Notes: generated by a model not told the origin, from the sequence alone. Shown: positions 1 through 6,089, counted from the first letter of the stretch. The stretch: DNA of 14,769 bases from Gemmataceae bacterium (GCA_947490035.1 CANLGS010000027.1:1-14769), one strand, 5' to 3'. Numbers and translations are program-made.

Positions 1-2
1 GA

Positions 3-215
3 ATGCGCGTCACGCAACTGCTCCTCGAAGTCGAGTCGGTGCTGGCCGCAACCGACGTGCGCAACTTGGCCGACGCCGCGAAGGCCGCCGCGAAGCTCGG
101 CGAGATCGACCGCCAGTTCGCCGCGCTGTCGGGCAACGGGCGACTGGAGAAGGCGCGCGTGTACCTGAAGGACCAACTCAGGAAGCTCAAACTCGCCAGC
201 ATCGAAGCCGTCTGA
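3..215 (+). CDS. Small helical protein of unknown function (70 aa), possibly the C-terminal end of a longer gene
   Basis: I do not recognise the family. The frame encodes 70 residues rich in Ala, Leu, Lys and Arg, predicted almost entirely helical, with a basic C-terminal half (around RVYLKDQLRKLKL). There is no signal peptide, membrane segment or Cys motif. The ATG lies two bases inside the window, so no ribosome binding site can be seen; the frame may continue upstream and this Met may be internal. Third positions are nearly all G or C, as in the neighbours, so it is very probably coding. It is followed by a post-stop motif and a GC hairpin that recur after other genes of this cluster. It may be a small accessory or DNA-binding protein, but nothing in the sequence settles that. 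Confidence 0.6.
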   Translation: MRVTQLLLEVESVLAATDVRNLADAAKAAAKLGEIDRQFAALSGNGRLEKARVYLKDQLRKLKLASIEAV

Positions 216-221
216 GTACGC

Positions 222-231
222 ACCCGCTGTC
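222..231 (+). repeat. Post-stop motif ACCCGCTGTC, copy 1
   Basis: The 10-mer ACCCGCTGTC starts 7 nt after the stop codon of the 70-aa gene. The identical 10-mer occurs 9 nt after the stop of the 290-aa gene at 2894-2903. In both places it sits between the stop codon and a GC-rich hairpin, and the bases right after the stop are also alike (TGAGTACGC and TGAGCACGC). This suggests a duplicated 3' module, not chance. Role unknown. Confidence 0.5.
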
Positions 232-239
232 AATCGTGA

Positions 240-284
240 CCGGCACGGCGACTAACGTTGAGGTCGCCGCGCCGGCTTTCTTTT
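240..284 (+). terminator. GC-rich hairpin plus T-rich run after the 70-aa gene
   Basis: The arms at 240-252 and 263-275 form a 13-bp stem with one A-C mismatch (245/270) and a 10-nt loop. They are followed directly by CTTTCTTTT at 276-284. This is the layout of an intrinsic terminator, although the T run is interrupted by C. It could instead be an attenuator or RNA-processing site, because the leader of the next reading frame follows within 25 nt and similar hairpins recur at other junctions in this cluster. Confidence 0.55.
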
Positions 285-305
285 CCACTCACAACGGAGT
301 TCATC

Positions 306-489
306 ATGGTCCCACAAGGAGATCGTCTGGCTCCGCGAGCACCACCCCGAACGGCTCGCCCGCGCGCGCGCCATCGAGGCGAACGCCCGGCCCAACTTGA
401 CCTCGGTGGTCGGACTGGGCCGGTCGTTCTCGTGGGCCGAGTTTCTCGCGGACCTCGACCACATGCCGCTCTTCGACTGTCGCGACTGA
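306..489 (+). pseudogene. Start-less gene remnant; its C-terminus resembles PAPS-reductase/ATP-pyrophosphatase-like proteins
   Basis: A leader with CCACTC (285-290), a ribosome site (CGGAG, 295-299) and ATG at 306 is in place. The coding-like frame, however, is one base off: it reads from 307 (WSHKEIVWLREHHPERL, then RPNLTSVVGLGRSFSWAEFL, ending FDCRD) to the stop at 487-489. That frame has strong G/C third positions and sensible protein composition. It is open only from 262 and has no ATG, GTG or TTG before the conserved-looking segment. The reading from the ATG itself gives only Arg/Pro-rich shadow sequence. The likeliest explanation is an internal deletion that joined the start of a gene to its last roughly 60 codons out of frame. 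Resemblance to the C-terminus of PAPS-reductase-like proteins is from memory and tentative. A base error in the assembly at 306-310 is the alternative. Confidence 0.5.
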
Positions 490-516
490 GCCACTCGTTC
501 CCACCCGAGGAGACAC

Positions 517-1920
517 ATGGACCCGAACGAGTTGCTCAAGGTGCTCGACCTGGGCGCGAAGCCCGCGCGCCCGCCGGACGGTGCAAAAGCCACGCCCGTC
601 ACCGACACGACGACCGAGACCGAGGAGCCGCAGAGTCCGACGGCGCTCGCGCTCGACGAGTGGGGGTTGCGCCGCGGGCGCGACCTCGTCGCCGAGAGCG
701 AGCGGCTGCGGAAGTCCGGCACCGACGCGTTCGCCGCCGCGGACTTCTTCGCAGCCGCGTTCGAGCCGGACCCGAAGTTGGTGGGCGCGTGCGCCGACCC
801 GCGGCGGCACGAGTTCCTCGCGCAGATGCTGGACACGCCCGAGTACCGGGCGCTGCACGCCGCCACCCGACTCGACGACACCGCCGCCGCGATCGCCGCG
901 GGGCACTTCGCCGAGCAGTTCGCCAAACTCAAGACGGAGGACACGACGGAGACCGCGGGCGGATCCGCGCCCACGGAGAGCGGGGGCGACCTGTCCCGCG
1001 AGATGGCGGCCCTGCGCGCGGTCGGCAAGGCCGTCGTCGAAGCGGGCAAGGAGGTGAGCGACCTGAAGGACGCGGCGTCCGCGATGGGACTGGGGCCGGG
1101 CGAGCCGGGGAGCAACGACCCCCGCGCCATCGCGGAAATCTACAAGCGGGTGCGCTACGATCCGGGGCTCCGCAAGATCAGCGAACTCGCGGGCCGGTTC
1201 CGCCGGGTCGCGCAGTCGAAGCAGCGGCAGAAGGTGTCGCACGGACTGGACGACGTGGTCGGCGTCGAGCCGGGCGGCGACATCGGACGGCTGTTGCCCT
1301 CGGAGTTGGTCCGGCTCGCGGTGCCGGAGTTGGAACTCGACACCCTGCGCCGGATCGTCGAACGTCAAGCCCTCTGCCGCGAACATCACGCCGTCGAGCC
1401 GGTGGGCAAAGGGCCGATCGTCTGCGTTGTCGATGAATCCGGGTCGATGGACGGGGCCAAGGCGCACACCGCGAAGGCGCTCGCGCTGGCTCTGGCGTGG
1501 GTGGCCCGACAGCAGCGCCGGTGGTGCGGGCTGGTCGCGTATAGTGGCAAGTCCGGCGAACGGCTCCTCGCACTGCGGCCCGGCCGGTGGAACGAGGCCG
1601 CGCTGTGCGACTGGCTGTCGGCGTTCATCGGGCACGGCTCGGACCTCGACGTGCCGATCGAGGAAATGCCCCGGATGTACCAGGAGATCGGCGCGCCGCT
1701 GGGCGTGACCGACCTGATCTTCCTGACCGACGCGCGGGCGCGCATCCCGGCCGACCTGCGCGCCCGGTTCCTCGCCTGGAAGCGACAGACGCGAGCCCGC
1801 GTCGTCTCCCTCGTCATCGACAACCCGCCCGGCGACCTGGCACTCGTCAGCGACGAGGTGCACTCGGTCCGGTCACTCGACCCCGCCGCCGACGCCGTCG
1901 GCCGGGTTCTGTCGCTCTGA
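517..1920 (+). CDS. VWA-domain protein, ViaA/CoxE-like (467 aa)
   Basis: The C-terminal half is a von Willebrand factor A domain, roughly residues 298-467. A complete metal-ion-dependent adhesion site is visible: D306-x-S308-x-S310 in VVDESGSM, Ser375 in GHGSDL (where ViaA-type proteins usually have Thr) and D405 in FLTDA. The region before it (about 205-295, with DPGLRKISELAGRFRR) resembles the helical middle part of ViaA/CoxE-type proteins. The first 200 residues are acidic and low in complexity. There is no signal peptide, so it is probably cytoplasmic. Known relatives work with MoxR/RavA AAA+ ATPases in protein-complex assembly or metal insertion; none is in the window. The start is ATG 517 with a strong GAGGAG site 5-10 bases upstream and a CCACTC element at 491-496. 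It is one of the best-supported functional calls of the left cluster, though the client is unknown. Confidence 0.85.
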   Translation: MDPNELLKVLDLGAKPARPPDGAKATPVTDTTTETEEPQSPTALALDEWGLRRGRDLVAESERLRKSGTDAFAAADFFAAAFEPDPKLVGACADPRRHEFLAQMLDTPEYRALHAATRLDDTAAAIAAGHFAEQFAKLKTEDTTETAGGSAPTESGGDLSREMAALRAVGKAVVEAGKEVSDLKDAASAMGLGPGEPGSNDPRAIAEIYKRVRYDPGLRKISELAGRFRRVAQSKQRQKVSHGLDDVVGVEPGGDIGRLLPSELVRLAVPELELDTLRRIVERQALCREHHAVEPVGKGPIVCVVDESGSMDGAKAHTAKALALALAWVARQQRRWCGLVAYSGKSGERLLALRPGRWNEAALCDWLSAFIGHGSDLDVPIEEMPRMYQEIGAPLGVTDLIFLTDARARIPADLRARFLAWKRQTRARVVSLVIDNPPGDLALVSDEVHSVRSLDPAADAVGRVLSL

Positions 1921-1953
1921 ACCGGCAACCCGTTCCGAATCTGATCCCGTACC

Positions 1954-1987
1954 CGACCCGGCGGAACGTCCGCCGGGTCGCTTCGTT
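1954..1987 (+). terminator. Perfect 12-bp hairpin between the VWA gene and the 290-aa gene
   Basis: The arms CGACCCGGCGGA (1954-1965) and TCCGCCGGGTCG (1969-1980) are perfectly complementary around a 3-nt loop, and CTTCGTT follows. The stem is very stable, but the trailing run has only a few Ts, so full termination is uncertain. The next gene's CCACTC element (1989-1994), GGAGG and GTG start follow within 35 nt. It may act as a terminator, an attenuator or an mRNA stability element. Confidence 0.6.
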
Positions 1988-2012
1988 TCCACTCGCGCGA
2001 AGGAGGTTACCC

Positions 2013-2885
2013 GTGACCGCGACCGTTCCGTTACCGGTGCCCGTGGGCGCCGGCACCCGCTTGTTGGGCGAGGTGATCGCCTGGGCGTGCCCCGGCCTCG
2101 CTGTTCCGCACGCCGACCTGGTGCGCGCGCTCGAAGCCGCCGACCTCGATCCGGGGGTGGCACGCGAACTGGCCCCGCGACACGCGTTCGCCCGCGCGTG
2201 CAAGCGGCTCTCGGACCAGCGCATCATCCGCCCGGTCGCCGAGGACGCGACCACCATCAAGTTCCAGTTCACCCAGGAGACCCGCGAAGACGACCGCTAC
2301 GAGTACACACTGGAGACCACACTCACGCTCGACAAGCAGACCGGCGGCGTGTCCTGCGCGCTGCCCGGCCTGGCCACCGCGGCGCAAGAGGAACTCGACC
2401 GCTGCATCGCGGTTCGCACGGGTTCGGACGTAACGCGAGTGGTGCAGAAACTGTTCGAGCGCCAGGCGGACCTCTTCGGCATTCGACCGGGTGGGGGCTG
2501 CTACTTCGTCCCGCAGCAACACGCCGGCTTCACCGACAAGATCCAGGTGTTCCTGAACCGCGTGGGCGGGCGGTTGCTCCGGTTCCCCGTGCCGGCGGGC
2601 ACCGAGGAAGGCGACCGCTCGGTGACCCAGGCGGTGGCCGACGGACTCGCGGCCGTGGTCGCCGAGCACCGCGCCGCGGTGGCGCAGTTCGGGACCGACA
2701 CGCGGGCCGACACGCTCCAGCGCGCCGCCGAGAAGATCCGCAACACGAAGTTCAAGTTGCAAACCTACGCCGAGTACCTCTCCGGCGAGCGCGAGCGTCT
2801 CGACCGCGCGGTCGCCGACGCCGAGCACGCGCTGCGCGCGAGGGTCGCCGAGATCGCGGGCGAGTCCGCCGAACCCGCCGTGTGA
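2013..2885 (+). CDS. Protein of unknown function with C-terminal coiled coil (290 aa), possibly DUF6744-like
   Basis: GTG at 2013 is preferred over any upstream in-frame start because the AAGGAGG ribosome site lies at 2000-2006 and the frame upstream runs into the VWA gene and a hairpin. Residues 55-110 look alpha/beta (KRLSDQRIIRPV, then a beta-rich stretch with YEYTLETTLTL). Residues 140-195 carry VVQKLFERQADLFGIRPGGG and CYFVPQQH, a pattern I associate tentatively with the DUF6744 family known from actinobacteria and phages. Residues 228-283 form a charged helix or coiled coil. No signal or membrane segment is present, so it should be cytoplasmic. A regulator or scaffold for the neighbouring VWA protein is one possibility, but the sequence does not demonstrate a function. 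Confidence 0.8.
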   Translation: MTATVPLPVPVGAGTRLLGEVIAWACPGLAVPHADLVRALEAADLDPGVARELAPRHAFARACKRLSDQRIIRPVAEDATTIKFQFTQETREDDRYEYTLETTLTLDKQTGGVSCALPGLATAAQEELDRCIAVRTGSDVTRVVQKLFERQADLFGIRPGGGCYFVPQQHAGFTDKIQVFLNRVGGRLLRFPVPAGTEEGDRSVTQAVADGLAAVVAEHRAAVAQFGTDTRADTLQRAAEKIRNTKFKLQTYAEYLSGERERLDRAVADAEHALRARVAEIAGESAEPAV

Positions 2886-2893
2886 GCACGCGA

Positions 2894-2903
2894 ACCCGCT
2901 GTC
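2894..2903 (+). repeat. Post-stop motif ACCCGCTGTC, copy 2
   Basis: This is identical to 222-231 and sits 9 nt after the stop codon of the 290-aa gene, again immediately upstream of a GC hairpin. Confidence 0.5.
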
Positions 2904-2910
2904 GTTTCCG

Positions 2911-2940
2911 GGCCGGTCCGCGGTGGACCGGCCTTCTTCG
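2911..2940 (+). terminator. GC-rich hairpin plus TTCTTCG after the 290-aa gene
   Basis: The arms GGCCGGTCC (2911-2919) and GGACCGGCC (2925-2933) are perfectly complementary around a 5-nt loop, and TTCTTCG follows at 2934-2940. The layout matches the hairpins at 240-284 and 1954-1987. A CCCCTC element (2943-2948) and the GGGAG ribosome site of the next gene follow closely. Confidence 0.6.
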
Positions 2941-2969
2941 TTCCCCTCGTCCCATTCCGGGAGACTGCG

Positions 2970-3260
2970 ATGGCGAATTGCCGCGTGTGCGTGCGGGACC
3001 GGACGGTGCTGTTCCTCACCGCCCCCGCGCTGTGGCCCGTGTGGCCCTTTCTACCCGTGGTGCGCCGGCGGCCGGGTCGGGCCGAGGAACTGGGGGTCGT
3101 GTTCGACGCGCGGGCCGCCGGGCGGGCCGGCTACGGCACGACCGTGTACCTCACGAACCTATTTTTTCTGCCGCCCGACCTGTCCGCGTTCCTGGCGCTG
3201 CCGCACGAGACGTTCGACACCGCGGAGGAACTGGCACGCGCCGGCTGGCGCGTTGATTGA
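2970..3260 (+). CDS. Small protein of unknown function (96 aa)
   Basis: The ATG at 2970 is preceded by GGGAG at 2959-2963. The protein begins with a CxxC pair (C4, C7) in CRVCVRD, followed by a hydrophobic, Trp/Pro-rich stretch (LFLTAPALWPVWPFLPVV), a central basic patch, and a neat C-terminal segment (LPPDLSAFLALPHETFDT, then EELARAGWRVD). The hydrophobic stretch is short and broken by prolines, so it is more likely a buried strand or helix than a membrane span. A single CxxC is not enough to claim zinc binding. High G/C at third positions and a good ribosome site support real expression. I do not recognise the family; a small partner protein of the cluster is plausible. A 7-bp hairpin overlaps its stop codon. 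Confidence 0.7.
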   Translation: MANCRVCVRDRTVLFLTAPALWPVWPFLPVVRRRPGRAEELGVVFDARAAGRAGYGTTVYLTNLFFLPPDLSAFLALPHETFDTAEELARAGWRVD

Positions 3261-3269
3261 CCTCAACGC
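3250..3269 (+). promoter_or_regulatory. Hairpin whose loop contains the stop codon of the 96-aa gene
   Basis: GCGTTGA (3250-3256) and TCAACGC (3263-3269) pair perfectly across a 6-nt loop that contains the TGA stop (3258-3260). The next gene's GAGGAG site begins 17 nt later. This could couple or separate translation of the 96-aa and clamp-like genes. It is short, so chance formation cannot be excluded. Confidence 0.35.
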
Positions 3270-3296
3270 TTCACCACCCCGATCCGAGGAGATTCC

Positions 3297-4697
3297 ATGA
3301 TCGCGTTCCCGCGCCGGCTCGCCCGGCGGTTCCGCGCCGCGTGCGCGAAGTGCACCTCCGGGCGCCCGCGCGGCCCGGCCCCGTGCGTCGTGATCCGGCA
3401 GGCGAACGGCCGCGTCACGCTTACCGCGACGTTCCCCGAAGTCACCCTCGAACTCGGGTACGGCACCTCCGCGCGGAGCCGGGCCGAAGTACTGGTCGTA
3501 CCGATGACCGCGCTGGAGGCCGTCGCCGCCAACGCCGACGAGCCGGTTGCGTTCGACGCCGGGGACCGGCTCGAAGGCGTCGCGCGGTGGGGCGCGGACG
3601 GCGTTGCCCCCGGCTCGGTCCCGGTGGCGTTCGTCCTGCCCGGCAAACAGCACGACCCGCTCCCGCGACCGGAGATGACGCTGGTCGCGGAAAAACTGCT
3701 CGCCGCTCTGCACGAGGCGGGGCGCACCTCCAGCCGCGAGGACGGCCGGTACGCGCTCAGCCGGGTTCAGGTCCGCGGCGCGAAGGGGCAGGTCATCGCC
3801 ACCGACGGCAAGGTCGCCGTCCTCTTCGGTGGGTTCACGTTCCCGTTTGCGGAGGACGTGCTCGTTCCCGCGATCCCGCTGTTCGGTTCGCCCGAGGTGC
3901 GCGACGAGACCGAGGCGCGTGTCGGCCGCACGACATCGCACCTGGTCGTCTCCGTGGGCGACTGGACGGCGTGGCACGGCGTCGCGCCGCCCGGCAAGTT
4001 CCCGGACGTGGCCGCCGTGATCCCACGACACGCGCCGACGACCGTGGCGCTCGACCGCGACGACGCGGCCGCGGTGTTCCCGCAGTTACCCGGACTGCCG
4101 GGCCAGGGGCACGATCTCCGACCGGTCACACTCGACGCGGACGGGCTTCTCATTGTCCGCGCCGGCGATGACACCGGCGCGGTGAAGGAAGTTCTTCTGG
4201 CCCGCTCGCCGGTCACGGGACCGGCGGCGCGGATCGTGCTGGACCGGCGGGCGCTGACCCGCGTGCTCGCGCTCGGCTGCCACACGCTGAGAATCACTCC
4301 CGGCAAAACCCTGGTCGGCGAGGGCGACGGCGTGACCGTGCTCGCCGCGCTCCTCGACCCGGAACTGGCAGTAACGTCCGGAACCCGCTTGCCCGGTTCT
4401 GACGCCAAAGTCCCACTCACCAATCCCAAACACAACCCCGACCCCGAAAGAGACACCGTCATGAAACCGCAGGAGCCAAACGGCCGCATCCCGGGCGCGC
4501 GACCAGACCCACCCACGAACGACGCGCCCGATCCGCTCGTTGCCGCCGAGGAGTTACGCGCGGCTCTGGCCGACGCCGCGACGAAGGCGGCCCGATTGGT
4601 GGCCGCACTGAAGATGTCGCAGAAGGAGAAGAAGGTGCTGGCGACCCTGTACGCCGGCCTGCAGCAGCTCAACCTCGGCACCGGAGGCGTGCGATGA
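3297..4697 (+). CDS. DnaN-like sliding-clamp protein fused to a small helical C-terminal protein (466 aa)
   Basis: Residues about 28-355 follow the three-domain order of the bacterial beta sliding clamp. Domain 1: RVTLTATFPEVTLEL, then VLVVPMTALEAV, ending near PLPRP. Domain 2: RYALSRVQVRG, then VIATDGKVAVL (clamp ATDGHRLA), a VLVPAIPLF strand, and GDWTAW followed by GKFPDVAAVIPR (clamp GRFPDYRRVLP). Domain 3: ARIVLDRRALTRVLALG, then LRITPGKTLV. The usual C-terminal VMPMRL is not recognisable. Clamps are ring-shaped DNA-bound processivity factors; whether this one forms a ring is unknown. Residues 356-388 are low-complexity and read like translated intergenic DNA; residues 389-466 form a separate helical module. 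The start ATG 3297 has GAGGAG at 3286-3291. The cluster context suggests a specialised paralogue, not the housekeeping dnaN, which normally sits beside dnaA. Confidence 0.8.
   Translation: MIAFPRRLARRFRAACAKCTSGRPRGPAPCVVIRQANGRVTLTATFPEVTLELGYGTSARSRAEVLVVPMTALEAVAANADEPVAFDAGDRLEGVARWGADGVAPGSVPVAFVLPGKQHDPLPRPEMTLVAEKLLAALHEAGRTSSREDGRYALSRVQVRGAKGQVIATDGKVAVLFGGFTFPFAEDVLVPAIPLFGSPEVRDETEARVGRTTSHLVVSVGDWTAWHGVAPPGKFPDVAAVIPRHAPTTVALDRDDAAAVFPQLPGLPGQGHDLRPVTLDADGLLIVRAGDDTGAVKEVLLARSPVTGPAARIVLDRRALTRVLALGCHTLRITPGKTLVGEGDGVTVLAALLDPELAVTSGTRLPGSDAKVPLTNPKHNPDPERDTVMKPQEPNGRIPGARPDPPTNDAPDPLVAAEELRAALADAATKAARLVAALKMSQKEKKVLATLYAGLQQLNLGTGGVR
4461..4697 (+). CDS. Internal start: small helical protein (78 aa) at the 3' end of the clamp-like gene
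   Basis: Within the clamp-like frame, ATG 4461 is preceded by a purine-rich GAAAGAGA stretch and by an A/C-rich, T-poor leader containing CCACTC (4413-4418), like the leaders of true starts in this cluster. The 78 residues from here have an acidic, Pro-rich head and then a long helix (VAAEELRAALADAATKAARL to KEKKVLATLYAGLQQLNL). This looks like an independent small gene that has become fused to the clamp frame, or that is also translated on its own from the internal start. Its stop overlaps the next gene's ATG (ATGA), indicating translational coupling. Function unknown. Confidence 0.45.
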   Translation: MKPQEPNGRIPGARPDPPTNDAPDPLVAAEELRAALADAATKAARLVAALKMSQKEKKVLATLYAGLQQLNLGTGGVR

Positions 4698-5254
4698 CCG
4701 CCCTCGTCACGCAACGGGTCCACCGGCTGGCCGACTCGCTCGCGGAACTGAAAGTCAAAGTCCGCGCGGCCCTGGCGACCGAACTGGCCGGCGCCGTCGG
4801 CGGCGCGGTCCGCGACGTGCTGGTCGCTGCCCTCATCGACCATGTCCTCGCCAACGCGACCCGACCCTCGACAAGCCACCCGGCACCGCGCCCGGGCGAG
4901 TGGCGCGACGACGAGTACGAGGAGCGCGACCGCTGGGGCGAAACCCGCGATCCGTGGTCCGCCCCCGACCCCTCCGACGCGCGCATGTCCGCGCGCTACG
5001 GGCGCGACACGCGCGACGAAGTGAAACTGACGCCTGCGGTGCCGACGGCAGCGGCAATCGCGGTCGGGGTGAACGTCGCGCGGTGGTGGCTGGCCCGCCG
5101 GGGTACGCTCCCCGCGGCCGTCGGCTTCGGCGTGCTGGCGACGGCGCTGGGGCTGGCCGGCGGCCCCGTCGCCGGCGCCGCGCTCGCCGTCCTCACCGTC
5201 GCGACCGATCTCCTCACCGCCGAGTCCGTTCTCGCCCGCCTCGATCCGATCTGA
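4694..5254 (+). CDS. Membrane protein of unknown function, helical head and C-terminal membrane hairpin (186 aa)
   Basis: The start ATG overlaps the stop of the clamp-like gene (ATGA at 4694-4697), so translation is probably coupled. Residues 5-55 form an amphipathic helix (RLADSLAELKVKVRAAL, then AVRDVLVAALIDHVL). Residues 57-112 are a charged, Pro/Asp/Arg-rich linker (EWRDDEYEERDRWGETR). Residues 116-135 and 139-173 are hydrophobic, Ala/Gly/Val-rich and fit two membrane spans separated by a basic RR turn. There is no cleavable signal. The head probably faces the cytoplasm, where the clamp-like and VWA proteins would be. The layout (helix, linker, membrane hairpin) is repeated in the next gene. 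Family not recognised. Confidence 0.75.
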   Translation: MTALVTQRVHRLADSLAELKVKVRAALATELAGAVGGAVRDVLVAALIDHVLANATRPSTSHPAPRPGEWRDDEYEERDRWGETRDPWSAPDPSDARMSARYGRDTRDEVKLTPAVPTAAAIAVGVNVARWWLARRGTLPAAVGFGVLATALGLAGGPVAGAALAVLTVATDLLTAESVLARLDPI

Positions 5255-5307
5255 CACAGGCAACTCCGTCACCCGGCGTCCCTCACGCACGCGCCTCCGC
5301 CCGTAAC

Positions 5308-5328
5308 CCCGACCCAGGAAGGGTCGGG
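5308..5328 (+). promoter_or_regulatory. Perfect 8-bp hairpin in the 169-nt gap between the two membrane-protein genes
   Basis: CCCGACCC (5308-5315) pairs with GGGTCGGG (5321-5328) across the loop AGGAA. No T run follows, so a plain terminator is less likely. The gap also begins with a post-stop sequence (GGCAACTCCGT) resembling the one after the VWA gene (GGCAACCCGTTCC), and ends with an A/C-rich leader and GGAG before the next ATG. Confidence 0.45.
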
Positions 5329-5423
5329 CACAGCCGGACAGGTCGCGCGCCGGGGAGCCGCGGAGTGACGTTCCCGCAACACCGACTCACCACAACCACC
5401 ATCCAAACACCGGAGAATCAGAC

Positions 5424-6026
5424 ATGTCCGCAACCGACACGATGAACGGCAAGCCGCAGCGCAAGCAACTGGCGGACCAACTCGACCGCCTCGACGGGAT
5501 CATCGACGCCCTGGCCGCCGGGCTCAACCAGGCGGTGGCCGACGCCGCCCGCGAGGGCACCCGCTTGGCCGTCAAGGACGCGATCGTCGAGATCATGACC
5601 AACCCCGAACTCCGGGCGATGCTCGCCCCCGCGCGCCCGGAGCCGACCCCCGCGCCCGTCGCGCCACCGCCCGTGGCCGCGCCGAAGCAGCCCGGCCCGT
5701 GGGCCCGGCTCAAGACCAAGGTCGCCGCGGCGCGTGACGCGCTGACCGGTGCGGCCACCAAGACGAAGGAGGCGGTGACGTCCCGGTGCCGGGCCGCGAG
5801 CGACGCCGTGGCCGCCGCGGGCACGGTCGCCGGCGAGGCGCTGCCGCTGCGCCGGATGCTGTGCGTGGGCCTCGGCGTCGGGCTGGCGGTCGGCATCGTC
5901 TGCCTGGTCGTGCCGCACGCCGCCGCGGCGGCCGTCGGCGCGGTGAGCGTGGCGAGCACCACCGTCGCCGTCCAGACCGGGAGCTGGTTGAAGCGGGCCG
6001 CCCGCCGCTTCGGCCTGGTGAGTTGA
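5424..6026 (+). CDS. Membrane protein of unknown function, similar architecture to its neighbour (200 aa)
   Basis: ATG 5424 is chosen because GGAG lies at 5412-5415; a second in-frame ATG at codon 7 is less well placed. Residues 12-66 are an amphipathic helix or coiled coil (QLADQLDRLDGIIDALAAGL, then REGTRLAVKDAIVEIMTNPE). Residues 67-92 are a Pro/Ala linker. Residues 93-140 form a basic helix (ARLKTKVAAARDAL, TKTKEAV). Residues 145-186 are hydrophobic and could form one or two membrane spans, followed by a basic tail (KRAARRFG). The helical head and membrane tail echo the 186-aa protein upstream, suggesting distant paralogues or a hetero-oligomer. No enzymatic motif is seen. Confidence 0.75.
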   Translation: MSATDTMNGKPQRKQLADQLDRLDGIIDALAAGLNQAVADAAREGTRLAVKDAIVEIMTNPELRAMLAPARPEPTPAPVAPPPVAAPKQPGPWARLKTKVAAARDALTGAATKTKEAVTSRCRAASDAVAAAGTVAGEALPLRRMLCVGLGVGLAVGIVCLVVPHAAAAAVGAVSVASTTVAVQTGSWLKRAARRFGLVS

Positions 6027-6089
6027 CCGGAATCGGCGGAAAGGGTTCAGTCGAATGAGCGCGTTCGGTGAAGGAAATCGGCCGGTCAA

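Noticed and set aside
355..375. CG-alternating run as a functional repeat
   Set aside because: It is a short stretch of Arg/Ala codons inside the coding-like remnant; no structure beyond codon composition.
258..1436. 392-codon + strand frame starting TTG or ATG 306
   Set aside because: Its Arg/Pro-rich translation is typical of an out-of-frame reading. It overlaps the VWA gene in another frame and has no G/C third-position pattern.
304..1863. 519-codon frame on the - strand over the VWA gene
   Set aside because: It is the antisense shadow of the VWA gene; its composition (His/Arg/Gly-rich) is not protein-like and it has no ribosome site.
1587..2012. Upstream extension of the 290-aa gene
   Set aside because: It would overlap the VWA gene and read through a perfect hairpin; GTG 2013 has an excellent AAGGAGG site.
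3297..4697. Calling this gene the housekeeping dnaN
   Set aside because: The context lacks dnaA, recF or gyrB, the C-terminal VMPMRL-type end is missing, and the divergence is large; a specialised paralogue fits better.
3767..5290. 507-codon - strand frame over the clamp-like and membrane genes
   Set aside because: Antisense shadow; the + strand clamp signatures and ATGA coupling show the true coding strand.
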